Assembly (NCBI GenBank): GCA_039680175.1
Contig: JBDKTO010000117.1
Coordinates: forward strand, 1 to 47,277
Direction of reading: 5' to 3'
Length of the DNA: 47,277 bases
From: Veillonellales bacterium
GTDB lineage: Bacteria; Bacillota; Negativicutes; JAAYSF01
In this document: piece by piece, positions 15,563 through 23,602 of the stretch
How positions within the stretch are numbered: position 1 is the first letter of the stretch
How the letters are laid out: the number at the start of each line of letters is the position of its first letter
The notes under the pieces: model-generated
Seen by the model: the letters and a program-made list of their open reading frames with translations, nothing else
Told to the model about the DNA's origin: nothing
The model's database searches: none
Translations under genes and position numbers: made by a program

Positions 15563-16126
15563 GTGTTGCAGACCGGGAAAATCATTCAAGCGCACATCAG
15601 CGTCGTAGAGGCGGTACAAAATGGTTGTCTGGCGGATATAGAAAAATTTGCACAAATTTGTCAGGCAGCGCTGAAAAACGGCAGAACCATATATTTTTGC
15701 GGCAACGGCGGCAGTGCCGCCGATTGTCAGCATCTTGCCGCTGAATTCGTCGGCCGGTTTGTTAAGGAGCGTCACGGACTTCCGGCCGTTGCTTTGACCA
15801 CCGATACTTCCATTTTGACGGCTGTCGGTAATGATTACGGCTTTGATCAGGTATTCGCCCGGCAAGTGGATGCTTTGGTCCGCCAGGGGGATGTGGTCGT
15901 AGGCATTTCCACCTCCGGCAATAGCGCCAATGTGGTGCGGGCTATGGACAAAGCCAGGCTTCAGGGCGCCAAAACCATCGGCCTGACAGGCCAGCAAGGC
16001 GGCAAACTGGCGAAATGCTGTGACCTTTGCCTGCAGGTTCCCTCCCAAGTCACTGCCAGAATCCAGGAAGCTCATATTCTCATTGGCCATATTGTCTGTG
16101 AATTGATCGATGAAGAATTTGCATAA
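15563..16126 (+). CDS. gmhA: Phosphoheptose isomerase
   Basis: A 187-residue SIS-fold enzyme converting sedoheptulose 7-phosphate to D-glycero-D-manno-heptose 7-phosphate, the first step of ADP-heptose synthesis. [36 protein letters not shown] and [14 protein letters not shown] are the family signatures; the Glu in AAEFVGR and the His in QEAHILIGH occupy the catalytic positions. The start is GTG at 15563 (AAGGGGA seven nt upstream), with TTG one codon later as an alternative. The length equals other GmhA proteins (about 190). Confidence 0.93.
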   Translation: MLQTGKIIQAHISVVEAVQNGCLADIEKFAQICQAALKNGRTIYFCGNGGSAADCQHLAAEFVGRFVKERHGLPAVALTTDTSILTAVGNDYGFDQVFARQVDALVRQGDVVVGISTSGNSANVVRAMDKARLQGAKTIGLTGQQGGKLAKCCDLCLQVPSQVTARIQEAHILIGHIVCELIDEEFA

Positions 16127-16135
16127 TCATTTTAA

Positions 16136-16165
16136 CCGCAATCTTTGCACTCTTTGCGGTTCATA
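16136..16165. repeat. TTTGCGGTTC repeat fragment
   Basis: AACCGCAATCTTTGCACTCT followed by TTGCGGTTCAT is a partial copy of the CTTCGCGGTTC family between gmhA and the second kinase gene. Confidence 0.5.
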
Positions 16166-16180
16166 TTAGGATGGATTGCT

Positions 16181-17173
16181 ATGTATCGAAACTATAACAA
16201 AATAAAAGCTTTTGTCGAGGAGCAAGTAACACAATGCACCGTATTGGTAGTCGGCGATGTCATGCTGGACAAATATTACTTCGGCGAAGTCAAACGGATT
16301 TCACCTGAAGCTCCGGTTCCGGTGACACGGGTCATGCAGGAAAAAGAGACGCTGGGCGGTGCGGGCAATGTCGCCCACAACCTGGCACGCTTAGGCTGCC
16401 GGACGCTGCTGGCGGGCGCAGTGGGGAATGACATCCATTGCGATAGCTTATGCCGGTTATTGGATGAGAGAAACATTATACACGAGGGTTTAGTGGCAAA
16501 AGACGGTCCCACCACTACCAAGCTTCGCGTGATCGGCGGCCATCAGCAAATGCTTCGCCTGGACTTTGAAGAGACTTCTCCGGTTGGGGATGAGGTTGAA
16601 ACAAAGATTCTGTACTATGTAGATAAAGCATTGCAGCAAAAGGCCGGCAGTGTAATCTTGTCGGATTATGGCAAAGGCATCTGTACCTCCCGGGTATGCC
16701 AAGCCATTATCAGTAAGTGTGCCGAGTATCATATTCCGGTCATCATTGATCCCAAAGGAAGCAACTGGCATAAATATACGGGAGCATCTTTCATTACTCC
16801 CAATATAAAAGAACTGAACGAAGTTTCGAAAAATGAAGTTACCAATGAAGATGAACCGGTAAAGCAAGCCGCTCAGACTATCAGGCGGAAATTCCGGATT
16901 AAAAATATGATGGTGACTCGCTCTGAAAAAGGGCTAAGCCTCGTCGGTGCCAAACGATGCGTTCATATTCCCACCCTGGCCCAGGAAGTATTCGATGTCT
17001 CCGGTGCCGGGGATACGGTCATCGCCGTCATGGGAGCCGCCTTGTCAGCCGGTCTCGACCCGGTAGACTCAGCCTACCTTGCCAACATGGCCGCCGGCGT
17101 CGTCGTCGGCAAGTTAGGCACCTACGCCATCAGCCGGCAAGAACTGCTGGAAGCGTTGGAAAATACAAATTGA
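16181..17173 (+). CDS. hldA: D-glycero-beta-D-manno-heptose-7-phosphate kinase, second copy
   Basis: A 330-residue ribokinase-fold protein. TVLVVGDVMLDKYYFGEVKR, the segment ISPEAPVPV, TLGGAGNVAHNLARLGC, SDYGKGI and FDVSGAGDTVIAVMGAALSA are all close to the E. coli HldE kinase domain, closer by eye than in the copy at 8479 (which has MVADVYLEG and SDYGSHT). I therefore take this one as the likelier true heptose 7-phosphate kinase. The ATG at 16181 is chosen because the sequence upstream is repeat DNA. It lies between gmhA and hldD-gmhB, all in one direction. Confidence 0.88.
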   Translation: MYRNYNKIKAFVEEQVTQCTVLVVGDVMLDKYYFGEVKRISPEAPVPVTRVMQEKETLGGAGNVAHNLARLGCRTLLAGAVGNDIHCDSLCRLLDERNIIHEGLVAKDGPTTTKLRVIGGHQQMLRLDFEETSPVGDEVETKILYYVDKALQQKAGSVILSDYGKGICTSRVCQAIISKCAEYHIPVIIDPKGSNWHKYTGASFITPNIKELNEVSKNEVTNEDEPVKQAAQTIRRKFRIKNMMVTRSEKGLSLVGAKRCVHIPTLAQEVFDVSGAGDTVIAVMGAALSAGLDPVDSAYLANMAAGVVVGKLGTYAISRQELLEALENTN

Positions 17174-17186
17174 TGGAACCGTGATT

Positions 17187-17320
17187 GAACCGCGAAGGCG
17201 CGAAGGGGTGATGGCGGATGATTTGTAATGAATTTGATTGTATCACTGCTTAAGACCGGAATAAAACGTATAATATTAACATAACCGCATTTCTTTACGC
17301 TCTTCGCGCCTTCGCGGTTC
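17187..17320. repeat. Perfect 19-bp inverted repeat flanking the hldD promoter region
   Basis: GAACCGCGAAGGCGCGAAG (17187-17205) is the exact reverse complement of CTTCGCGCCTTCGCGGTTC (17302-17320). The 96 nt between contain a good -10 box (TATAAT, 17269-17274) with no clear -35. The arms belong to the same family as the copy inside the GT9 gene at 14012. A transcript reading through would form a long stem-loop just before hldD. Confidence 0.75.
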
Positions 17321-17351
17321 AAATTCTATCTTTGAAAGGAAAGTGAAATCT

Positions 17352-18320
17352 ATGATCATCGTTACCGGTGGTGCCGGATTTGTCGGCAGCAATCTTGTCA
17401 AAGGCCTGAACGAAAAAGGCTGCGACAACATCCTGGTGGTGGACAACCTGGGAGAAGGGGATAAATTTAAGAACCTGGTTCCCCTGAAGTTTTCCGACTA
17501 TAGCGACAAGCGGGATTTTATTTGCGATATAGAAGAAGGCGCATTTGACGATGAAAAAATCGAAGCCGTCTTCCATATCGGCGCCTGTTCCGACACCATG
17601 GAATACAACGCCAATTATATGATGGACAACAACTATCAGTATAGCAAATCATTGCTGCATTTTTGTCTGCGCCGGAAAATTCCTTTTATATATGCTTCCT
17701 CCGCTTCCGTCTATGGCAGCGGTTTGAAAGGTTTTCGTGAAAGCGGCGAATGTGAAAGCGCCCTCAACGTTTATGCTTTTTCCAAGATGCAGTTCGACCG
17801 TTATGTGACTCGCCTCTTGCCTGACGCGGAAAGCCAAATAGTTGGGCTGCGTTTCTTTAATGTCTTCGGTCCCCAGGAAATTCATAAAGGCCGGATGGCG
17901 TCTATTGTTTATCAGCTTTACAATCAGATTGTAAAAGACGGCGTCGCCCATTTGTTTACCGGCACCGACGGCTATGGGGACGGCGAACAGGAACGGGACT
18001 TTATCTATGTAAAAGACGTGGTAAAAGTCAACTTGTTTTTCCGGCAGCATCCGGACCGGAGCGGCATCTTCAACTGCGGCACCGGCAAAGCCCGCAGCTT
18101 TAACGATGTGGCCAGCAGCATCATTGAGGCCAAGAACCACGGCAAGATTGAGTATATCCCCTTCCCGGAAAGCCTGAAAGGAAAATATCAAAGCTTCACC
18201 CAGGCCGATACTACTAAGCTTTGTACCGCAGGCGGCTACGACGGCGGCTTCATGAACCTGGAAACAGCCGTTGCCGACTACTGCCGCTATCTTGACAAAA
18301 ACAAGGGATACTTATCATGA
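17352..18320 (+). CDS. hldD: ADP-L-glycero-D-manno-heptose 6-epimerase
   Basis: A 322-residue extended SDR enzyme that epimerises ADP-D,D-heptose to ADP-L,D-heptose. It has the NAD(P) loop TGGAGFVGSN at residues 5-14, VDNLGEGDKFKNL with the family-specific DKF region, GACSDTME, SSASVYG and the catalytic YAFSK around residue 140. FFNVFGPQEIHKGRMASI and GQERDFIYVKDV are conserved in HldD. The start ATG at 17352 follows AAAGGAAAG. The stop overlaps the gmhB start by 4 bp. Confidence 0.95.
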   Translation: MIIVTGGAGFVGSNLVKGLNEKGCDNILVVDNLGEGDKFKNLVPLKFSDYSDKRDFICDIEEGAFDDEKIEAVFHIGACSDTMEYNANYMMDNNYQYSKSLLHFCLRRKIPFIYASSASVYGSGLKGFRESGECESALNVYAFSKMQFDRYVTRLLPDAESQIVGLRFFNVFGPQEIHKGRMASIVYQLYNQIVKDGVAHLFTGTDGYGDGEQERDFIYVKDVVKVNLFFRQHPDRSGIFNCGTGKARSFNDVASSIIEAKNHGKIEYIPFPESLKGKYQSFTQADTTKLCTAGGYDGGFMNLETAVADYCRYLDKNKGYLS

Positions 18321-18820
18321 CCAACTTAAAGCCAGCCGTATTCTTCGATCGGGACGGTGTACTTAATATCGATCACGGCTATGTGTACCGTTCGGAAGAC
18401 TTTGAATGGATGCCCGGTGCCATTGCTGCCATTAAGCATTTTAATGATCAAGGCTGCCTTGTCTTCGTCATTACCAACCAAAGCGGCATTGCCAGGGGCT
18501 ATTATACCGAGCAGGATTTTCAAAAGCTCAATGAGTTTATGGAGCGGGAACTGGTAAAACACAACGCCCACATTGATGCTTTTTACTACTGTCCCCATCA
18601 CAAGGACGGCATCATTCCTCAATACACCAAGGATTGCACCTGCCGCAAGCCCCAGCCGGGCATGCTGCTCAAAGCCATGGAGGAATGGCCGGTAGACAAA
18701 GATCGGTCAATTCTTATCGGCGATAAGCCTTCCGATATGGAAGCGGCCAAAGCCGCCGGCATACCGGGCTATTTATATCAGGGAAGCAATCTTTATGACT
18801 TTGTTCTGAAAATTTTCTAG
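18317..18820 (+). CDS. gmhB: D-glycero-beta-D-manno-heptose-1,7-bisphosphate 7-phosphatase
   Basis: A 167-residue HAD phosphatase. FFDRDGVLNIDHGYV carries the two catalytic Asp; VITNQSGIARGYY, the zinc loop YYCPHHKDG...DCTCRKPQPG (Cys, His, Cys, Cys) and IGDKPSDMEAAKAAG complete the family pattern. It removes the 7-phosphate before nucleotide activation by HldC. With gmhA, the kinases, hldC and hldD this completes the ADP-heptose pathway within 10 kb. It is translationally coupled to hldD (ATGA overlap). Confidence 0.94.
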   Translation: MTNLKPAVFFDRDGVLNIDHGYVYRSEDFEWMPGAIAAIKHFNDQGCLVFVITNQSGIARGYYTEQDFQKLNEFMERELVKHNAHIDAFYYCPHHKDGIIPQYTKDCTCRKPQPGMLLKAMEEWPVDKDRSILIGDKPSDMEAAKAAGIPGYLYQGSNLYDFVLKIF

Positions 18821-18850
18821 ATTGCTTCGTCGTACCTCCTCGCAATGACA
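18821..18850. repeat. Left-arm fragment of the palindromic repeat, inverted
   Basis: ATTGCTTCGTCGTACCTCCT followed by CGCAATGACA directly after the gmhB stop codon (TAG at 18818-18820) is the reverse complement of the usual left arm. Confidence 0.7.
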
Positions 18851-18899
18851 AATTCCGTATATATATAAACTACGCACTCGGAGAGTGGGGAAAATGTAA

Positions 18900-20153
18900 A
18901 TGTCTAATCAATATCGCAACATCCTGGTCCATTCCCTGGTTAACATTGGCGACGTCCTGTTATCTACCAGCGCCGTTGCTCTGTTGCGCCAAGTATACCC
19001 TGACGCTAAAATCACCATGATGGTTAGACCGGCAGCAGCTCAGCTGGTGACCAATAATCCCGTCATTGACGAAGCCATCATCTACGACTACAAAGCAAAG
19101 CACAAATCCTTCGGGAAAATGTGGCAAATGGCACAACGCCTGCGGTCAAAGCACTTTGATCTCAGTATTTCTTTTGACCGCAAGCTTCGTCCGGCTTTAC
19201 TCACCTGGCTGGCAGGCATTCCGGTGCGAGTGGGACCGGACAAAGTGTTTGACGACAAACCAAGCCGGGTGACCATGCTCTATACCCGAACCATTCCCCT
19301 CCGCCACGACATTGTCAACACCCTCCAGGCCGAAACCTATCAGGCCATCATCCGCGGCTTTACCGGAACAACCGGTTCCGCCAAGCCCGTCATGGCCCGC
19401 ATCATGCCGGAAAACGAAGAGAAAGCCGGAGAACTGTTAGCGTCACTACTCCCCGGCAGCGATTCTGGTTCTGTCTTTAACAAGAAAGATCAGTTTGTTG
19501 GAGATGGTATCATCGTACCTCCTTGCAATGACAAATCACCTGAGAATAACAGCACAAAAAACATTCTGTCATCGCGAGGAGCGACAGCGACGCGGCGATC
19601 TCCGGGGCCACAGACATTCTTTCATGATACTCTGTGCAAGCAATCTCAGCCCGACGCACAGCTATCACGGCCGCTTCGCATCGCACTCTGTGTCAAAGGC
19701 ACCTTTCCTCTGAAAACTTGGCCGAAAGAACGGTTTGCCGCAGTGGCGGACCAATTAGCCGCCCAATACACGGCCCAATTCTTCATTATCGGCGCTCCGG
19801 AAGACAGGGACTATGCCGATGAAGTTATTGCTTTTGCCAAAACGCCTATTGCCAATTTCTGCGGCCAAACCAGCCTGGTAGACTTAGCGGCTTTGCTGCA
19901 AAAGACGGATTTATTGGTAACAGTGGATACGGGAACGGCACATATCGCCGCAACAGTCGGAGTGTCTATGATAGTGATTTATGGCTGTACTTCTCCCAAA
20001 CGCTGGCATCCTATCAATCCTAACGCAGTTGTTCTTACCAGTAATGAATCGTGCTGCCCCTGCGCAATTCCGGCGGAGGCTTGTCCGGAACGGCGCTGCC
20101 TTCAGCATATTAATGTAGAGGATGTTACTCTGGAGGTTCAAAAAAAATTATAA
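18900..20153 (+). CDS. Heptosyltransferase family protein (GT9) carrying an in-frame palindromic repeat
   Basis: A 417-residue protein, about 70-80 longer than the other GT9 proteins here. The acceptor domain opens ILVHSLVNIGDVLLSTSAVA; the donor domain starts at about residue 257 (PLRIALCVKGTFPLKTWPKE) and has TVDTGTAHIAATVGVSMIVI. Residues about 196-256 are encoded by dispersed repeat DNA: an inverted fragment (19500-19533) and a copy of the GTCATCGCGAGGAGCGACAG subfamily (19568-19648). The reading frame is uninterrupted and the insert lies in the linker between the domains, so activity may survive. C-terminal cysteines (CCPCAIPAEACPERRC) match the paralogues. Donor and acceptor are unknown. 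Confidence 0.85.
   Translation: MSNQYRNILVHSLVNIGDVLLSTSAVALLRQVYPDAKITMMVRPAAAQLVTNNPVIDEAIIYDYKAKHKSFGKMWQMAQRLRSKHFDLSISFDRKLRPALLTWLAGIPVRVGPDKVFDDKPSRVTMLYTRTIPLRHDIVNTLQAETYQAIIRGFTGTTGSAKPVMARIMPENEEKAGELLASLLPGSDSGSVFNKKDQFVGDGIIVPPCNDKSPENNSTKNILSSRGATATRRSPGPQTFFHDTLCKQSQPDAQLSRPLRIALCVKGTFPLKTWPKERFAAVADQLAAQYTAQFFIIGAPEDRDYADEVIAFAKTPIANFCGQTSLVDLAALLQKTDLLVTVDTGTAHIAATVGVSMIVIYGCTSPKRWHPINPNAVVLTSNESCCPCAIPAEACPERRCLQHINVEDVTLEVQKKL
19500..19648. repeat. Palindromic repeat inserted in frame in the GT9 gene
   Basis: 19500-19533 reads GGAGATGGTATCATCGTACC then TCCTTGCAATGACA, a diverged right arm. 19568-19648 reads GTCATCGCGAGGAGCGACAG, CGACGCGGCGATCTC, later TACTCTGTGCAAGCAATCTC. 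The second part shares its arm and the TACTCTGTGCAA segment with the intergenic copy at 292-350, showing it is the mobile-type repeat and not ordinary coding sequence. Confidence 0.8.
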
Positions 20154-20162
20154 AAAAAGCTA

Positions 20163-20191
20163 TTTATAGGTTATAGATTGCTATGTATAAT
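20163..20191 (+). promoter_or_regulatory. Possible sigma-A promoter at the left edge of the AT-rich island
   Basis: TTTATA (20163-20168), 17 nt, TATAAT (20186-20191). It would drive the GT9-GT2-GT17 genes through the transposase remnant. Confidence 0.4.
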
Positions 20192-20212
20192 GAACTAATG
20201 ATTTTTATTGTC

Positions 20213-20332
20213 ATTGCTATGAATACCTCTCAAATGGCTCATATCGGTTCCTATCTCTGAAAGGATGACCTCGGCACTACGTTTACCTATGCCTGCAATA
20301 TCATCAATTCGTTGGAGCACGTCTTCTATATT
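20213..20332 (-). pseudogene. IS110-family transposase remnant
   Basis: Read on the minus strand this stretch encodes NIEDVLQRIDDIAGIGKRSA followed by EVILSEIGTDMSHLRGIHS without a stop. This is the helix-hairpin-helix-like IPGIG...ILAEIGTDMS segment of the IS110/IS1111 transposase C-terminal domain. There is no start codon, no catalytic DEDD domain and no terminal structure, so only about 40 codons survive. It marks the left edge of the AT-rich block. Confidence 0.75.
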
Positions 20333-20359
20333 AAATTATTTTTAAGGCAGGAATAATTT

Positions 20360-21376
20360 ATGGAACATCTAAAATACAGTCTGAAGAATGTAAAAAAAAT
20401 AGCCGTTTTTCAACGCGCCAGTTTGGGAGATACTTTATTAGCCACTCCTACATTGAGGGCTATTAAAGAGACCTGCCCTAATAGTCGAACTGTTATTTTA
20501 GCCAAACCGGCTGCTAAAGATATCTTAGATGGACATCCTCTTGTTGATGATTTACTGCTGTATAAAAAAGGGGATAGCGTTTTTCCTATCATTAAAAAAA
20601 TATGGCGGGCTGATCTTGCCTTGGTATTAGACTCTCATTATCGTTCCAGTTTTTTTGCCTGGTTAGCACGAATTCCGGTAAGAGTCGGGCGCAGCCCTGT
20701 AAATAAATCTTTTTTGACCCATCAAGTAACGGGGACGCCTAATTGTGATACTTATGAAGTGGAAAATACATTGGCTGTGGCGCGTTTTGCGGGAATTGAT
20801 ACAAAAAATTATCAATTAGAAATGGCTCCTGTTCGCAGCCATGAAAAAGAGAAAGTACACCAGTTATTGCAGAGGACAGGAGTAAAGGATTCAGACAAGA
20901 ATTTTGTGATACTAGCACCGTACTCGTTATCTGACATAAAAGACTGGCCTTCATCAAATTATCAAAAGGTTATTGAGTTCTTGCGAATACATGGGTATAT
21001 TCCTATTATAGTAAGCGGCAGGGAAAATCGGGAGCGTGCCGATGAGTTAAAAGGAGCTATTAACTTTGCCGGCAGGATGAATCTGCGGGAAACAACATAC
21101 TTAATTAGTTTATCTCAATTAGTTATATGCGGCTGTACCTCGGTGCTGCATCTTGCAGCAACAACTCATACTCCGCAAATTGCTTTATATGGTCCAACAA
21201 CACCTGTGCAATGGGCTCCCCGTACTAGGTGTATTGTTATTAGTAAATTTCTTGACTGTTCACCTTGTTATGGCACAGTAGCAGTTTGCCCAAAGGGGAA
21301 AATGTGTATAGAATCTATAGAAGTTGATGAAGTATTATCTGCCATTTGTAAAGTTTTAAATATAACCAAGCATTAA
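20360..21376 (+). CDS. Heptosyltransferase family protein (GT9)
   Basis: A 338-residue GT-B protein. IAVFQRASLGDTLLATPTLR opens the acceptor domain; FVILAPYSLSDIKDWPSSNY and CGCTSVLHLAATTHTPQIAL form the donor domain, where the usual DTGPxH is changed to GCTSVLH. The C-terminus has CSPCYGTVAVCPKGKMC. It is visibly more AT-rich than the GT9 genes to its left, suggesting separate acquisition. A GGCAGGAATAATTT segment directly before the ATG serves as RBS. The sugar transferred cannot be told. Confidence 0.83.
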   Translation: MEHLKYSLKNVKKIAVFQRASLGDTLLATPTLRAIKETCPNSRTVILAKPAAKDILDGHPLVDDLLLYKKGDSVFPIIKKIWRADLALVLDSHYRSSFFAWLARIPVRVGRSPVNKSFLTHQVTGTPNCDTYEVENTLAVARFAGIDTKNYQLEMAPVRSHEKEKVHQLLQRTGVKDSDKNFVILAPYSLSDIKDWPSSNYQKVIEFLRIHGYIPIIVSGRENRERADELKGAINFAGRMNLRETTYLISLSQLVICGCTSVLHLAATTHTPQIALYGPTTPVQWAPRTRCIVISKFLDCSPCYGTVAVCPKGKMCIESIEVDEVLSAICKVLNITKH

Positions 21377-21391
21377 TATAAGGAGAAAAGC

Positions 21392-22294
21392 ATGGTTTAT
21401 ATCATCTTAATAAATTATAATAGCTGGCAAGATACTTTGGAGTGCTTAGCATCGCTGAAGCAACTTACTTTTTTGAATTATAAAATTATTATAATAGATA
21501 ACGCTTCGCAAGATGAGAGCGTACAGCAGATTTCTCGAAATTATCCTGACGCAGTAATTATTTCTAGTCAAGAAAATCTTGGCTTTGCCGGGGGAAATCA
21601 GTTAGGAATTGACTTTGCATTAAAAGAGGGCGCTAAGTATATATGGCTATTAAATAATGACACAGTAGTTCATAAAGAAAGCTTGACAGAATTGGTTCAT
21701 AATGCCGAGTCATTCCCATTAGCACTATTGACTAATAAGATTTACAAGTATGGCACAGAGCGGGATATATGGTATTGCGGGGGCGATATTCATTGGTGGA
21801 AGGGAAAGCCTTTTCATATCCGTATGCATCAACAGGATGATCAGTTCGCAAAACAACCTTATGCAACAACGTGGATTTCAGGTTGCAGTATGTTTGCAAA
21901 AGCGGAGCTATTTCAGAATTATCATATGGATAAACGCTATTTTTTGTATTTTGAAGATGTTGAATTTTGTGAACAGCTCAAGAAAGGAGGTATTTCCCTA
22001 TTTGTTATACCAAAATCCATTATTTGGCATAAAACTTCTGCCTCCATTGGTAAGATGTCTCATATACAAGCATATTATTCCGTTCGAAACAACATGTACT
22101 TCGTATCTAAACAGGCAAACTTAATTCATAAAGTAGTTTATTTTCCTTATTTTATTGTGAGAACGCTGATTTTTTCGCTGCGGTATCGTTTGCGGGGATG
22201 GAAGAACAAGGATTCGTTAAAATCAATGGTGGGAAAGGCATACTGGCGTGGACTTATTGATTTTTTTTGTGGAAAGTACGGAAAATTGAAATAA
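21392..22294 (+). CDS. GT2 glycosyltransferase (rhamnosyltransferase-like)
   Basis: A 300-residue GT-A protein. VYIILINYNSWQDTLECLAS, IIIDNASQDES, NLGFAGGNQLGIDFAL and IWLLNNDTVVHKESL, with its Asp-rich metal site, are typical of the rhamnosyltransferase-like GT2 branch. MDKRYFLYFEDVEFCEQLKK contains the conserved FEDVDxC-type element and IIWHKTSASIG follows. A basic, aromatic C-terminus suggests membrane contact. The RBS is AAGGAG. It belongs to the AT-rich island. Confidence 0.85.
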   Translation: MVYIILINYNSWQDTLECLASLKQLTFLNYKIIIIDNASQDESVQQISRNYPDAVIISSQENLGFAGGNQLGIDFALKEGAKYIWLLNNDTVVHKESLTELVHNAESFPLALLTNKIYKYGTERDIWYCGGDIHWWKGKPFHIRMHQQDDQFAKQPYATTWISGCSMFAKAELFQNYHMDKRYFLYFEDVEFCEQLKKGGISLFVIPKSIIWHKTSASIGKMSHIQAYYSVRNNMYFVSKQANLIHKVVYFPYFIVRTLIFSLRYRLRGWKNKDSLKSMVGKAYWRGLIDFFCGKYGKLK

Positions 22295-22348
22295 TTACAT
22301 CATTTTGTTTTATTGCAGTAGGTACACCTCAGAAAGGACAGTGCGTTA

Positions 22349-23266
22349 ATGGCGATATATGATTGCTTTACGTTTTATAATGAATTTGAGCTGTTAGAAT
22401 TAAGATTGAAAACATTATATGATGCAGTAGATTATTTCGTTATTGTTGAATCCGATAAAACTCATCGAAACATTCCCAAAAAGTTTAATTTTGAGGAGCG
22501 GCAAGAAGAATTTGCAGTATATATGCCCAAAATACGGTATATAAAAGAAACGGATATTTTACCGTATACGGGAAAAGGAGACTGGACATTAGAAAACCAT
22601 CAAAGAAATTGCATTATGCGGGGGCTTTATGATGCACAGCCGGATGATTATGTTTTTATTTCGGACTTGGATGAAATACCCCATCCCGAGTTTATTAAAC
22701 GTTTAGAGCGGAACGAGCTTAAAATACATTTTTTTGGGCATAAAGCCCTTTTGGATCGTCGCTTAAAAAAGTATAGGCGCTTAAACCGTATTAAATTTGC
22801 ACTTTTGCATCCCCAGTCATTGTTCCGATCTTTATCCAATCGTGAGTTTTTAGAACATAGTCCATTGGTTACTGAACAAGATTTTTTTTATTATTTTCTT
22901 AATTGTCATAGTAAAGGTTTGTGGTACGGAAGTATTCTTGTTTTGTTTAAAAATCTAAAACTTCCGCAAGAATTACGCAATATCAGGAACAGACTTCCTA
23001 GAGTCGAAAAAGGTGGGTGGCACTTTTCTTATATGGGTGGGGTGGAGCGCATTATAGTAAAAATGAACTCGATAGTTGAAGGAAATGAAGAAATTGCGGT
23101 ACCACAACATATTGAAGCATGTCTGAGGGAAGGAAAAGATGTGTATGGGAGAACTGGTGCAGCAGATTTTGAGTTTGAATTTTGCAAGTTGGAAGATATA
23201 GGTTTATTGAAAATCGAAGATTTTGTAAAGAAGTATCCAGAGTTTTACTATGAATTTAACCAGTAA
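22349..23266 (+). CDS. GT17-family glycosyltransferase (beta-1,4-N-acetylglucosaminyltransferase-like)
   Basis: A 305-residue protein. MAIYDCFTFYNEFELLELRL, then VDYFVIVESDKTHRNIPKK and YVFISDLDEIPHPEFI near residue 105, are the hallmarks of glycosyltransferase family 17. That family was first known from the animal enzyme making bisecting GlcNAc, and it also has many bacterial members in polysaccharide loci. GGWHFSYMGGVERI near 225 is a further conserved block. There is no signal or membrane segment, so it acts in the cytoplasm. The donor and its role in this LPS are not known. Confidence 0.85.
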   Translation: MAIYDCFTFYNEFELLELRLKTLYDAVDYFVIVESDKTHRNIPKKFNFEERQEEFAVYMPKIRYIKETDILPYTGKGDWTLENHQRNCIMRGLYDAQPDDYVFISDLDEIPHPEFIKRLERNELKIHFFGHKALLDRRLKKYRRLNRIKFALLHPQSLFRSLSNREFLEHSPLVTEQDFFYYFLNCHSKGLWYGSILVLFKNLKLPQELRNIRNRLPRVEKGGWHFSYMGGVERIIVKMNSIVEGNEEIAVPQHIEACLREGKDVYGRTGAADFEFEFCKLEDIGLLKIEDFVKKYPEFYYEFNQ

Positions 23267-23296
23267 GGGCTTGAGTCGTGATGAAGGGAGGTAGTA

Positions 23297-23536
23297 ATGC
23301 TGGAACGGAACTACTATCAAAATCCGCGGCCGGAGATAAAGGCACAATTGTCTAATAAATCTGCCGCTGTATTAGAACTGGGGTGTGGAGAAGGATTTTT
23401 TGGATATGCAATCAAACAATGCTATAATTCTCGTGTCACGGGGATCGAACTTTCCGAAGAAGTTTCTAAGCAGGCGTGGGAGCGATTAGGAAGAATATTA
23501 CAAAAAACAATAGTATATTTTGAAAGCGAACTATAA
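23297..23536 (+). pseudogene. Truncated SAM-dependent methyltransferase
   Basis: A 79-residue open frame that has only the N-terminal part of a class I methyltransferase: AAVLELGCGEGFFGYAIKQC is motif I (SAM binding) and VTGIELSEEVSKQA motif II. It stops right after the second strand; normal members are 200 or more residues. The Shine-Dalgarno GGGAGG is intact. It is followed by a Firmicute dispersed repeat and the end of the AT-rich island, which suggests the rest was lost at that junction. Confidence 0.7.
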
Positions 23537-23544
23537 GAATTTAT

Positions 23545-23567
23545 ACACAGGGGGACGGTTCTGCTGT
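23545..23567. repeat. GGGGGACGGTTCTGCTGT repeat fragment
   Basis: TACACAGGGGGACGGTTCTG then CTGTA matches the core of the hairpin at 26738-26768 (GACGGTCCTGCTGT). It sits at the right junction of the AT-rich island. Confidence 0.5.
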
Positions 23568-23602
23568 AAAAATATTCCCGGCAGTATATTGTAGGAGGAG
23601 TT

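Noticed and set aside
20346-20372. GGCAGGAATAATTT before the GT9 gene at 20360 as a sigma-H-like site
   Set aside because: The second half would fall inside the coding region and does not read GAAT; the segment is explained as the ribosome binding site.
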